Shown: piece after piece, positions 5,827 through 11,936 of the stretch | Numbering within the stretch: position 1 is the first letter of the stretch | Layout: each line of letters opens with the position of its first letter | Source of the DNA: Chloroflexota bacterium | GTDB taxonomy: Bacteria > Chloroflexota > Dehalococcoidia > Tepidiformales > Tepidiformaceae | DNA: 11,936 nt | NCBI GenBank assembly: GCA_963169135.1 | Contig: CAUJEQ010000231.1 | Location: forward strand, 1 to 11,936 | Direction of reading: 5' to 3' | The notes under the pieces: model-generated | What the model saw: the letters and a program-made list of their open reading frames with translations, nothing else | The model's database searches: none | What the model was told of the DNA's origin: nothing | Made by a program: the position numbers and the translations under genes

Positions 5827-5856
5827 GAACGGCCGTGCCAGGTGGCACGGCCGTTC
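5827..5856 (-). terminator. Intrinsic terminator of the lipoprotein gene
   Basis: GAACGGCCGTGCC (5827-5839) and GGCACGGCCGTTC (5844-5856) form a perfect 13-bp stem with an AGGT loop, 21 bases after the lipoprotein stop codon. On the minus strand the stem is followed by CGTTTGCC, so the U-tract is poor, as is often seen in GC-rich genomes. The hairpin is symmetric, but no plus-strand gene ends here, so it serves the minus-strand transcript. Confidence 0.8.
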
Positions 5857-5877
5857 GGATCACGATACCTGCCGGGA

Positions 5878-6981
5878 TTAGAGCCCCTGGCACTCCGGGC
5901 GGGTTTGGAAGAGCTCGTCGAGGCCCTGGGGGTCGTACTGGTCGAGCGCATCAAACGACTGGGCGACCTCGTCGAAGGCGCCATCGACACCGTCGACGAA
6001 GCGGTCCAGGTCTTCGGTGACCTTCGCGAGCGAACTGGCATCGAGCCGTTCGGCCTCGCCGACCAGGTTGTCGAACACCTTCACGAGATCGACGGTGGCA
6101 TCGACAAAGATCTTGTGGATAGCATCGCCGTCTTTGACGTCGGGCTTCTTGAGCGCGGTGATTTCGCGGCGGAGGTTCACGGTCTCGGCCTGGCCATCCT
6201 TGAGGAACGCGACCAGCAGCTTCTTCAGGTCTTCGGCGCTGGCCGCGTCATCGATCTTCGACTGCAGTGCGGTGTTTGCGCTTTCGAGGTCTGCGACCCA
6301 GCCAGTGAGTGACGTGCAGATGCCGGCGACCCACTTCTCATTGGTGGTCACCGCGGGCCCGCTGGAGGTGGTTCGGGTCGGTGAGGGTTCGGGATCGACG
6401 GTGGCGGCTTCCTCCTCGCTGAAGATCACCCGGGTGCAATCGGGGTCCTTTTCAATGAGGTCGATGATCTCGTCGACGTCCGGGTAGTCGTTTGCTACCT
6501 TCTCGAGCCGGCCGCGGAAGTCGGGTTCTTCGAGGTTGTCGATGATCTTGAGGAACTCTTCCACGAAGTCGTCGTCGTTATCGATGCCGGCAACGAGGTC
6601 GCCAACTTCGTCAGTCTTCGCATCGTTTTCCTTGAACTGCTCTTCGAAGGCTTTGACGACCTTGTCGCCGCCCTTGATGTCGGGTTCGCCGATCTTGTCG
6701 AAGGCGGCGCGGAAGTCCTTCTGGACATCCTTCTGCTCGCCGATGGCGCCAGCGTAGGCTTCCTTCGCGCCCTTCGTATCGGTGAGGTCGACTTCTTCGA
6801 ACGCGGCGCCGGTGTTATCGCGGGCCTTGTCGAAATCGGCGGCGGCCTCGCACAGGGCGTCGACCCACTTTTCGGCATCGACCTTTTCGGCGCCACCGCC
6901 ACCACAGGCCGCGATGAACGCGGCGAGCGGAAGCGCGGCAACCAGCAACATCACCCGTCCTACCAGGGCGGTTTGGCGCAT
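5878..6981 (-). CDS. Acidic lipoprotein with two tandem copies of a ~150-aa helical domain
   Basis: A 367-aa protein of unknown function. The N-terminus is a lipoprotein signal: MRQTALVGRV, a hydrophobic stretch, then lipobox IAAC with the lipidated Cys26 and a GGGG spacer. The rest is two copies of the same domain joined by a Pro/Thr/Ser linker (~188-213). Copy 1 (~36-187) has EKWVDALC, EPDIKGGDKVVKAF and DPDC; copy 2 (~214-367) has EKWVAGIC, KPDVKDGDAIHKIF and RPEC. Each copy holds exactly two cysteines (C44/C182 and C222/C364), probably one disulfide each. Both are helical and strongly acidic, suggesting an extracytoplasmic binding or scaffolding role, but I cannot name a ligand. The start is ATG 6981 with GAGGAAGAGG upstream, a clear Shine-Dalgarno. 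It has its own candidate promoter and a strong terminator, so it is a single-gene unit. Confidence 0.85.
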   Translation of the reverse strand: MRQTALVGRVMLLVAALPLAAFIAACGGGGAEKVDAEKWVDALCEAAADFDKARDNTGAAFEEVDLTDTKGAKEAYAGAIGEQKDVQKDFRAAFDKIGEPDIKGGDKVVKAFEEQFKENDAKTDEVGDLVAGIDNDDDFVEEFLKIIDNLEEPDFRGRLEKVANDYPDVDEIIDLIEKDPDCTRVIFSEEEAATVDPEPSPTRTTSSGPAVTTNEKWVAGICTSLTGWVADLESANTALQSKIDDAASAEDLKKLLVAFLKDGQAETVNLRREITALKKPDVKDGDAIHKIFVDATVDLVKVFDNLVGEAERLDASSLAKVTEDLDRFVDGVDGAFDEVAQSFDALDQYDPQGLDELFQTRPECQGL

Positions 6982-7015
6982 TGGGACCTACCTCTTCCTC
7001 TATTCGGGTCGATTC

Positions 7016-7044
7016 ATTGTGCGAGGCGCCCGTTCCAACGGCAA
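7016..7044 (-). promoter_or_regulatory. Candidate promoter of the lipoprotein gene
   Basis: On the minus strand TTGCCG (7044-7039, four of six) and CACAAT (7021-7016, four of six) are separated by 17 bases. The predicted start leaves a leader of about 28 bases that contains the GAGGAAGAGG ribosome site. This is a conventional leadered layout, unlike several neighbours. Confidence 0.45.
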
Positions 7045-7097
7045 AACTCGCATGCAAACCATCGGCAGGCGCGGGAGCCAGGACCATGGACCGCGTC

Positions 7098-8249
7098 TCA
7101 GGGGTGGAGAATTTCGCGCAAGGCGGCGCAAACCTCATCGACCTCGGCATCGCTGAGGCCGGGGTACATCGGGAGGCTGATTTCGCCTTCGAAGAAGCGC
7201 TCGGCGACCGGGAAGTCGCCCTTCTGCCAGCGGCCAAGCTTCTGATACGCAGTGTGGTAGTGGAGGGGGATGAAGTGGACCGAGGTGCCGACGCCACGCT
7301 CAGCGAGCTGGCGGATGACGTCGTCGCGCTGGACAGGGGAGCTCTCGTTGCGGACCCGGACCATGAAGAGGTGCCACGGGTGGCGGTGCTCTTCGTTGAA
7401 GGCGGGCAGGATGAGGTGCTCTTCATCGCGCAGGTTCGCGAAGTAGCGCTGGGCCACGCGGGTGCGCTGTTCGATGAACGATTCGAGCCGGGTGAGCTGG
7501 CTGCGGCCGAGGGCCGCGGCGATGTCGGTCAGGTTGTCCTTGAAACCGAACTCCTGGATGTCGTAGCGCCAGCTGCCGCCGGCGTCGTAGCGGTTCCAGG
7601 CGTCCCTCGACATGCCGTGGAGCGTCAGGCGGCGGACGCGGGCGCTGAGCTGCTCGTCGTCCGTTGCGAGGGCGCCGCCTTCACCGGTGGTCATCGTCTT
7701 GTTGGCGTAGAAGCTGAAGGCGGCCGCGTCGCTGACGCTGCCGATGGGGCGGCCGCGGTAGAGGGTGCCGATGGCGTGGGCGGCATCTTCGAGCACCTTC
7801 AGGCGGTGGCGGCGGGCGATATCCATGATGGCGTCCATGTCGCAGGGCTCGCCGGCGATGTGCACGGGGAGGATGACCCGGGTGCGGGGCGTGATGGCGC
7901 GCTCGATCGCCTCCGGGTCGATGTTGGCATCGGCTTCGCGGACGTCGACGAGGACGGGCGTGGCGCCACAGTGGATGACGACGTTAGCGGTGGCGGTGAA
8001 GGTGTAGGGGGTGGTGATCACTTCATCGCCGGGGCCAAGGTCCCAGGCAGCAAGGGCAAGGTGCATGGCGGCGGTAGCTGAGTTGACGGCGTTGACGAAC
8101 TTCGCGCCGGTGTAGGCCGCGAGGTCTTCCTCGAGGGCCTTCACCTGGCCGGCGGTGGTGAGCCAGCCGCTGCGGAGCACTCCTTCGACGGCCGCAACAT
8201 CGGAGTCATCGAGTTCGACCTTGACGAAGGGGATGCGCTGTTCGGCCAT
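7098..8249 (-). CDS. DegT/DnrJ/EryC1/StrS-family PLP aminotransferase
   Basis: A 383-aa pyridoxal-phosphate enzyme of the sugar aminotransferase family, which moves an amino group (usually from glutamate) to a keto group on a nucleotide-activated sugar. The N-terminus IPFVKVELDDSD is followed by SGWLTTAG, VNSATAAMHLAL and PYTFTATANV (cofactor phosphate region). VLEDAAHAIG carries the Asp155 that contacts the PLP ring nitrogen, and SFYANKTMTTGEGG carries the Schiff-base Lys184. These patterns resemble 4-keto/4-amino sugar aminotransferases (ArnB, PseC, PerA types), but the substrate cannot be assigned. No sugar-biosynthesis gene lies nearby. The start is ATG 8249 (MAEQRIPF); the frame stays open to 8393, but that would translate an intergenic repeat. 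A TACCCT box lies seven bases upstream and no Shine-Dalgarno is seen. Confidence 0.93.
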   Translation of the reverse strand: MAEQRIPFVKVELDDSDVAAVEGVLRSGWLTTAGQVKALEEDLAAYTGAKFVNAVNSATAAMHLALAAWDLGPGDEVITTPYTFTATANVVIHCGATPVLVDVREADANIDPEAIERAITPRTRVILPVHIAGEPCDMDAIMDIARRHRLKVLEDAAHAIGTLYRGRPIGSVSDAAAFSFYANKTMTTGEGGALATDDEQLSARVRRLTLHGMSRDAWNRYDAGGSWRYDIQEFGFKDNLTDIAAALGRSQLTRLESFIEQRTRVAQRYFANLRDEEHLILPAFNEEHRHPWHLFMVRVRNESSPVQRDDVIRQLAERGVGTSVHFIPLHYHTAYQKLGRWQKGDFPVAERFFEGEISLPMYPGLSDAEVDEVCAALREILHP

Positions 8250-8256
8250 GGATTGA

Positions 8257-8286
8257 AGGGTAGGGATTGGACCGCCAAGGCGCCAA
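8257..8286 (-). promoter_or_regulatory. Candidate promoter of the aminotransferase gene, partly inside the intergenic repeat
   Basis: On the minus strand TTGGCG (8286-8281, four of six to TTGACA) is followed after 18 bases by TACCCT (8262-8257), which ends seven bases before the ATG. The -35 lies in a CGCCAAGG-type repeated tract. The same TACCCT hexamer precedes the histidine phosphatase start. Confidence 0.4.
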
Positions 8287-8430
8287 ACCCGGTTGCCCAC
8301 GAGGAGGAACACAGAGGCGCGGAGGACGCAGAGGGTTCTTGGGGGGGATCCCAGCTGTTGGTTGTCACATATACGCATGGCGGGGCGCATCACTCGAGAG
8401 ATCCTCCGTGCCTCTGCGCCTCCCTGTTGA
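8271..8430. repeat. Intergenic palindromic repeat element (CAGAGGC/GGAGGA type)
   Basis: Arms CAGAGGCGCGGAGGA (8312-8326) and TCCTCCGTGCCTCTG (8402-8416) are reverse complements at 14 of 15 positions, separated by 75 bases. Beside the left arm the purine-rich unit recurs (CACAGAGG, CGCGGAGGA, CGCAGAGGG), and a CGCCAAGG-CGCCAAAC direct repeat occurs at about 8273-8288. Similar G/A-rich intergenic repeats recur, from memory, in many free-living bacterial genomes. It is a non-coding dispersed repeat rather than a gene; exact ends are uncertain. Confidence 0.6.
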
Positions 8431-8457
8431 TTCTGTTCCGGCCAGGAGCCCCGGCGA

Positions 8458-9261
8458 CTACCACTCCGGGGGCGCGCGGCGGCGGCCGGCGTTGCGGAGG
8501 AAGAGGGCGACCAGGAGCGCGCCGAAGAGGAAGCCGCCGATGTGGGCGAACCAGGCCACGCCCTGGGTGTCTCCCGCGGCCTCGGAAATGGTGGCGTAGC
8601 CGGAGAGGAGGTTCTGGAGGAACCAGAGCCCGATCATGATGAACGCCGGTATAGGGATGGGGATGAAGATGAGGATGAAGAAGGGAATGACCACGTTCAC
8701 GGTCGCGTTGGGGTACCAGACGATGTAGGCCCCCAGCACGCCCGCGACGGCGCCGCTCGCGCCGAGGACCGGTACGACGCTCACCGGGTCCATGATGCCC
8801 TGCAGGAGCGACGCGACGGCGCCCGCGGCCAGGAAGAACACCAGGTAGCCGAGGTGGCCCATGCGATCCTCGACGTTATCGCCGAACACCCAGAGAAAGA
8901 GCATGTTGCCGATGATGTGGAGCCAGCTGCCGTGCATGAACATCGCAACGACGATGGAAACGATGGCCTGCCAACGGGCCTCTCCAGTGAGCCCCGAATC
9001 GCCCTGGAGGGTGTCGAAGAACTCCTTTGGCTGGAACGCCCAGGTGCAGATGAAGCGATCGGCATCGGATGGACGGGTTTCGAAGCCGTAGCAGACTCCG
9101 GCGGTCTGTTCATCGAAGTCGCGGAGGGCCTGGCGGTTCGTCGGGGCGATGTCCGTCGATAGCGTAAGCATGAACAGGAAGGCGGCAACGTTGGCGAGGA
9201 TGATCAGATAGTTCACCCAGGGCACACGTCCGGAGCGGGGGCTATCGCCGACGGGGATCAC
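8458..9261 (-). CDS. Rhomboid-family intramembrane serine protease
   Basis: A 267-aa polytopic membrane protease that cleaves transmembrane segments of other proteins. It begins MIPVGDSPRS followed by the first membrane helix (~17-35). A ~60-residue extracytoplasmic loop with C57 and C72 follows. The HGSWLHIIGN motif supplies His110, His115 and Asn119, and GDNVEDRMG follows. The catalytic Ser169 is in VLGASGAVAG and the catalytic His240 in WFAHIGGFLFG. A very hydrophobic helix at about 190-215 (IFIPIPIPAF) contains repeated IP. The C-terminus is short and basic. The start is GTG 9261, chosen because family members typically begin MIPxxD just before the first helix. The gene begins 40 bases after the histidine phosphatase stop on the same strand, so co-transcription is likely. 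Substrate unknown. Confidence 0.93.
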   Translation of the reverse strand: MIPVGDSPRSGRVPWVNYLIILANVAAFLFMLTLSTDIAPTNRQALRDFDEQTAGVCYGFETRPSDADRFICTWAFQPKEFFDTLQGDSGLTGEARWQAIVSIVVAMFMHGSWLHIIGNMLFLWVFGDNVEDRMGHLGYLVFFLAAGAVASLLQGIMDPVSVVPVLGASGAVAGVLGAYIVWYPNATVNVVIPFFILIFIPIPIPAFIMIGLWFLQNLLSGYATISEAAGDTQGVAWFAHIGGFLFGALLVALFLRNAGRRRAPPEW

Positions 9262-9301
9262 GCTGCGCCCCGTGGGCCTATCAGCCGTGCGGGGGGGCGG
9301 A

Positions 9302-9925
9302 TCACGAAAGCCCGGCCAGGTGGGAGCTGTCGTTGAGACGGACGACGTAGAGGCGGCCGGCGCGCTCTTCGATCTCGGTGAGAGCGCAATTGGTCACGTC
9401 GAGCCGGAAGACGTGGCTTTCGGGCATGCCGAGCACGGTCGAAAGCAGGCAGTTGATAGCGGTGCCGTGGGAAACGACCAGCACGTCCCGCCCCTTGTGC
9501 GCATGGACGATGCGGTCGAGCGCGCGCGACGTGCGTTGGCGGACTTCGGCGACGGACTCGCCGCCGGGGGGCCGCCAGGCGGGGTCTTCCTCGCGCATGA
9601 GGCGGTGCTGTTCGGGGTAGCGCCTGCGGATGGCGCTTTCGCGTTCGAGCTCCCATTCGCCGTAGTGGAGCTCGCGCAGGTCGGGGTCGGGGCGGGGAGC
9701 CACGCCGCGTTCTCCGAGCGCGACGGCGGCGGTGCGGATGGCACGGGTGAAGTCTGAGGTGTAGCAGGCGGTGATGGGGGCGCGTTCGAGGCGGACGGCA
9801 AGGGTACGCGATTGTTCGACGCCGAGATCGGTCAACTCGGTCTCGGCATGGCCGCAGAAGCGTCCCTCGCGGTTGGTCACCGTCTGGCCGTGCCGAGCGA
9901 GGTAGATGCGGGTCGCCTTCGCCAC
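9302..9925 (-). CDS. Histidine phosphatase superfamily protein (phosphoglycerate mutase/CobC-like)
   Basis: A 207-aa cytoplasmic phosphatase of the branch that includes phosphoglycerate mutase, alpha-ribazole phosphatase and broad acid phosphatases. It acts through a phosphohistidine intermediate. The catalytic set is complete: Arg11-His12 in YLARHGQT, Arg61 in DFTRAIRTA, the acid Glu85 in LRELHYGEWE, and His153 in VVSHGTAIN. The sequence LRELHYGEWE followed by GGESVAEVRQR is typical of the CobC/GpmB-like group. No cobalamin genes are nearby, so the substrate is open. The start is GTG 9925 (MAKATRIYLARHG), the natural distance before RHG; a TACCCT box lies six bases upstream and no Shine-Dalgarno is seen. 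It probably heads a two-gene transcript with the rhomboid gene and is divergent from the patatin gene. Confidence 0.92.
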   Translation of the reverse strand: MAKATRIYLARHGQTVTNREGRFCGHAETELTDLGVEQSRTLAVRLERAPITACYTSDFTRAIRTAAVALGERGVAPRPDPDLRELHYGEWELERESAIRRRYPEQHRLMREEDPAWRPPGGESVAEVRQRTSRALDRIVHAHKGRDVLVVSHGTAINCLLSTVLGMPESHVFRLDVTNCALTEIEERAGRLYVVRLNDSSHLAGLS

Positions 9926-9931
9926 GGAGTA

Positions 9932-9937
9932 AGGGTA
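9932..9937 (-). promoter_or_regulatory. Candidate -10 box (TACCCT) of a leaderless start
   Basis: On the minus strand TACCCT ends six bases before GTG 9925, with only TACTCC between. The same hexamer lies seven bases before the aminotransferase ATG. No -35 match is seen in the GC-rich sequence upstream. Confidence 0.35.
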
Positions 9938-10020
9938 CAGGCAGCGGGGCGGCGGCGCTGTCGCGGCGAGGGGCTACTCCGCCGGGAGGGGCGCGCCGAT
10001 GATCGCCATGAGGAAACGCG

Positions 10021-10971
10021 ATGCCTTCGGACGAGTCTCCACCGGTGGATACCCCGAGACCGGCCCTGGTATTGGGCGGCGGCGGCGCCTATGGCGTCAT
10101 CCAGGCGGCCTACATGCTGGCCGCCTGGGACCTCGGGTTCCGGCCGCGGATGGTGGTGGGCACGAGCGTGGGCGCGCTGAACGGCGCATGGTTCGCGCTC
10201 CACCCGGAGCGGCCGGTGGAACTGCTGCGGATCTGGCTGTCGCTGGACGAGCTGGCGCTCGTCCGCTGGCACCCGGTCAAAATCGCGGCGAGCCTCCTGC
10301 ACCACCCCCAGAGCATCGCTTCGAACGAGGTGGTGCCCCGGCTGGTCCGCGAGCACATGAGCCGCGCGCGATTCGAAGACACTGAGCTCGAGCTGGCGGT
10401 GGTCGCCACGAACCTCACGAAGGGTGCGAAGCACGTGTTCCGGGCGGGAAGCATCCCGCGAGCGGTACTGGCCTCGACCGCTATCCCCGGCGTGTTCCAG
10501 CCGGTGACGGTGGGCGGCGACCAGTTCGTCGACGGGTGCGTGACCGCGACGGTCGATATGACGACCGCTTTCGAGATGGGGGCGACGGAGATCCTGGCGA
10601 TCGACCTCACGCCATTGCCGCCCCAGGCGCGGCCGAAGACGGCGCTGGGCGTGCTGCGCCAGTCGTTCAGCATCCTCTCGACGGCGACGACCCGGGCGGT
10701 GGAGACGTGCCTTTCGCGGCAGCTGCCGGTGCGGGTGATCCGGCCGGACCTCTCAGGGAACTCGCCGTGGAAGCTGGACGACAGCGCGGGCGCGATTGCG
10801 CACAACCTGCGGCTGGCTCGCGAGGGCCTGGCGGGGGTGTTCGACCGGGAGGGGCATGTGGCCCCGGAGGGCACCTGCTGGATGGAGCCAGCTGAGGTGG
10901 GGACGAACGAGGAAGTGCCGCGGGGCCCGGCACGGTTCTTCGGGCAGGCAGGGCTGCGGAAGGCGGGTTAG
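10021..10971 (+). CDS. Patatin-like phospholipase
   Basis: A 316-aa lipid acyl hydrolase with a Ser-Asp dyad. The oxyanion-hole motif GGGGAYG is at residues 19-25, and the nucleophile elbow GTSVG (47-51) carries Ser49. The dyad Asp171 is in FVDGCV, where the usual DG(G/A) is DGC; the substitution is in the third position and should leave the Asp functional. ASTAIPGVFQPV is the conserved block before it. After the patatin core (~14-200) comes a helical region, then a C-terminal tail (~275-316) of no known motif. There is no signal peptide, so it is probably cytoplasmic or membrane-peripheral. The start is ATG 10021, preceded by GAGGA at 10010-10014, a good Shine-Dalgarno at six bases. It is divergent from the histidine phosphatase gene with 95 bases between. 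Confidence 0.93.
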   Translation: MPSDESPPVDTPRPALVLGGGGAYGVIQAAYMLAAWDLGFRPRMVVGTSVGALNGAWFALHPERPVELLRIWLSLDELALVRWHPVKIAASLLHHPQSIASNEVVPRLVREHMSRARFEDTELELAVVATNLTKGAKHVFRAGSIPRAVLASTAIPGVFQPVTVGGDQFVDGCVTATVDMTTAFEMGATEILAIDLTPLPPQARPKTALGVLRQSFSILSTATTRAVETCLSRQLPVRVIRPDLSGNSPWKLDDSAGAIAHNLRLAREGLAGVFDREGHVAPEGTCWMEPAEVGTNEEVPRGPARFFGQAGLRKAG

Positions 10972-11107
10972 CGCCAGCCCGGCGCGCCGTAAATTGTCGG
11001 TAAACCGTCGCGGCGGAGCGGTGGGGTGGGTTCCCGGTTAGCAAAACGCGGGCTAGGGTGACCATAACGCGGTGGGGAGCGGGGAATTTCCGGGCCGCGG
11101 GGTGCAT

Positions 11108-11737
11108 ATGTTTCGACGCCTGATGCTGCTGGCCACCCTGGGTGCTGCCGCCGCCGGTGTGTTCTCGATGGCGTGGGGCGCGAGCCAATCGCTGCCGGCA
11201 ATGGCGCTGACCAACTGCGACACGAGCACGGCGGAACTGGACGCGCAGGAACTCCAGGTTGTCGAACTCTTCAATCAGGCCCGGGCGCAGAGCGGGCTGG
11301 CGCCCTACAAGGTCTCGCCGAACCTGAATCGCGCAGCGGCGTGGAAGTCCGCCGACCCGTCGGCGTCCGGAAGCACCTTCTCGCACACGGATTCTCTGGG
11401 CCGAATGCCGAGCCAGCGGGCACAGGACTGTGGCTACGGAGGCGGAGCGGGCGAGAACATTGCCTGGGGGTTCGGGAGTGCCCAAAGCGTGGTGAACGCC
11501 TGGCTGAACTCACCCGGGCACAGGGCGGCCATCCTGGGGAACTACCAGGTGGTGGGCATCGGCCGGATTGGTACGGCCTGGACAGCCAACTTCGGCATGT
11601 ACGACGACTCGGTAGTGGCCGCGGCCGTCGCGCCCACTCACACTCCTACTGCTATTCCGACGCCGTCTCCCACTCCAATCCCCACGCCACCCCCGATTGT
11701 GCCGCGCGCTTCGATCCCGATGATCGCCGCCGAGTAG
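11108..11737 (+). CDS. Secreted CAP/SCP-domain protein with Thr/Pro-rich tail
   Basis: A 209-aa exported protein of the CAP superfamily (SCP/YkwD type). Residues 1-35 are a signal peptide (MFRRLMLLAT, then an Ala-rich hydrophobic core, with cleavage near AMA). The CAP domain spans ~42-168: ELFNQARAQSG, the His93 motif FSHTDSLGR, the Glu116 motif GENIAWGF, the His138 motif WLNSPGHRAAIL, and WTANFG. These are the classic His/Glu residues of the CAP cavity. Cys37 and Cys108 may pair. The tail from ~176 is low complexity (THTPTAIPTPSPTPIPTPPP), like flexible surface-protein linkers in Chloroflexota, and ends soon after. Bacterial CAP proteins are mostly uncharacterised, so no reaction is assigned. 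ATG 11108 is chosen over GTG 11072 because it puts the signal peptide at the N-terminus; GGGG lies shortly upstream. Confidence 0.9.
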   Translation: MFRRLMLLATLGAAAAGVFSMAWGASQSLPAMALTNCDTSTAELDAQELQVVELFNQARAQSGLAPYKVSPNLNRAAAWKSADPSASGSTFSHTDSLGRMPSQRAQDCGYGGGAGENIAWGFGSAQSVVNAWLNSPGHRAAILGNYQVVGIGRIGTAWTANFGMYDDSVVAAAVAPTHTPTAIPTPSPTPIPTPPPIVPRASIPMIAAE

Positions 11738-11936
11738 CACATTACGTCTGCGTTTCGGCGTGGTCAGCCAGATTCGGCGGACCCGTCCCTGAGGCCGATT
11801 TGTTCGGGAACTCCCTGATACCTCTTCAGTAAAGGCGCGCATACCATGCGGTCAACTTCCGGAGTACGGGCCTGCCGGTGCTGGTTCACCGTGTGCTGCG
11901 GCCTACTCCGACGGGGGCACTCATGGGGCAACCCGT
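11738..11936. other. Right-edge region with no supported gene
   Basis: After the CAP gene I see no convincing terminator hairpin or RNA. An open frame from ATG 11846 to the window edge (MRSTSGVRAC...) is rich in Arg, Cys and Trp and has no ribosome site or recognisable motif. It could be the start of a gene beyond the edge but cannot be supported. Confidence 0.3.

Noticed and set aside
5784..6041. N-terminal extension of the PHA synthase frame to ATG 6041
   Set aside because: It would translate through a strong terminator hairpin and the 3' end of the lipoprotein gene, giving a Ser/Arg-rich leader. MSQAPTFE at 5783 gives the class III length and triad spacing.
8250..8393. N-terminal extension of the aminotransferase to ATG 8393
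   Set aside because: The added codons lie in a non-coding repeat, and the family N-terminus (IPFVKVELDDSD) starts just after ATG 8249.
6981..9162. Plus-strand open frames 6981-8081 and 8542-9162
   Set aside because: They are antisense to the aminotransferase and rhomboid genes, whose catalytic motifs are complete. Their compositions (Gly/Val/Asp/Glu-rich) are typical of mirrored frames.
11072..11107. Upstream GTG start for the CAP protein
   Set aside because: It would put a 12-residue polar stretch before the signal peptide; ATG 11108 gives a standard Sec signal.
11846..11936. Open frame reaching the right edge
   Set aside because: About 30 codons, Arg/Cys/Trp-rich, with no ribosome site or motif. 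It cannot be told from chance without the next sequence.
1..11936. CRISPR array, tRNA/rRNA, toxin-antitoxin or defence island, riboswitch
   Set aside because: I looked for regularly spaced repeats, tRNA-like cloverleaf motifs, small paired ORFs with toxin motifs and long structured leaders, and saw none that hold up.

Overview
The window is GC-rich with dense, gap-poor coding, and shows no plasmid, phage or RNA-gene signals. It reads like ordinary chromosome of a GC-rich, non-proteobacterial bacterium. A Thr/Pro-rich low-complexity tail on a secreted CAP protein, many start codons with no Shine-Dalgarno, and the gene mix suggest Chloroflexota or a neighbouring lineage. That assignment is an inference, because there is no marker gene.

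Layout, left to right. (1) 1-367, minus: 5' part of an epoxide-hydrolase-type alpha/beta hydrolase running off the left edge. (2) 467-952, plus: unrecognised 161-aa protein, divergent from (1). (3) 949-2970, minus: CLC anion channel/exchanger with a CBS pair and a TrkA_C-like tail, meeting (2) in a four-base TTAG shared by both stop codons. (4) 3030-3398, plus: small helical Lys-tailed protein resembling PhaE/phasins. (5) 3419-4736: complete IS5-type insertion sequence with terminal inverted repeats and a CTAA target duplication, encoding one transposase (minus). (6) 4737-5783, minus: class III-type PHA synthase (PhaC-like). (7) 5878-6981, minus: acidic lipoprotein made of two copies of one ~150-aa domain. 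(8) 7098-8249, minus: DegT/DnrJ/EryC1/StrS aminotransferase. (9) 8250-8457: intergenic G/A-rich palindromic repeat. (10) 8458-9261 and 9302-9925, minus: rhomboid protease and histidine phosphatase, probably one transcript. (11) 10021-10971, plus: patatin-like phospholipase. (12) 11108-11737, plus: secreted CAP/SCP protein. The last ~200 bases hold nothing I can support.

The most interesting part is the PHA locus. Removing the IS and one CTAA copy leaves a PhaE/phasin-like gene and the PHA synthase converging with a 16-base gap, so the IS sits exactly on the synthase stop codon and its duplication preserves that stop. The transposase is co-oriented with the synthase and its start codon lies in a 12-bp inverted repeat. 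The geometry predicts that read-through mRNA from the synthase folds and hides the start, while mRNA from the IS's own promoter begins inside the loop and does not. This parallels IS10/IS50 self-restraint.

A second theme is gene starts: six genes have a TANNNT box ending 6-8 bases before the start codon and no convincing ribosome binding site, which suggests leaderless transcription is common here. Most of the remaining genes show a Shine-Dalgarno-like sequence.
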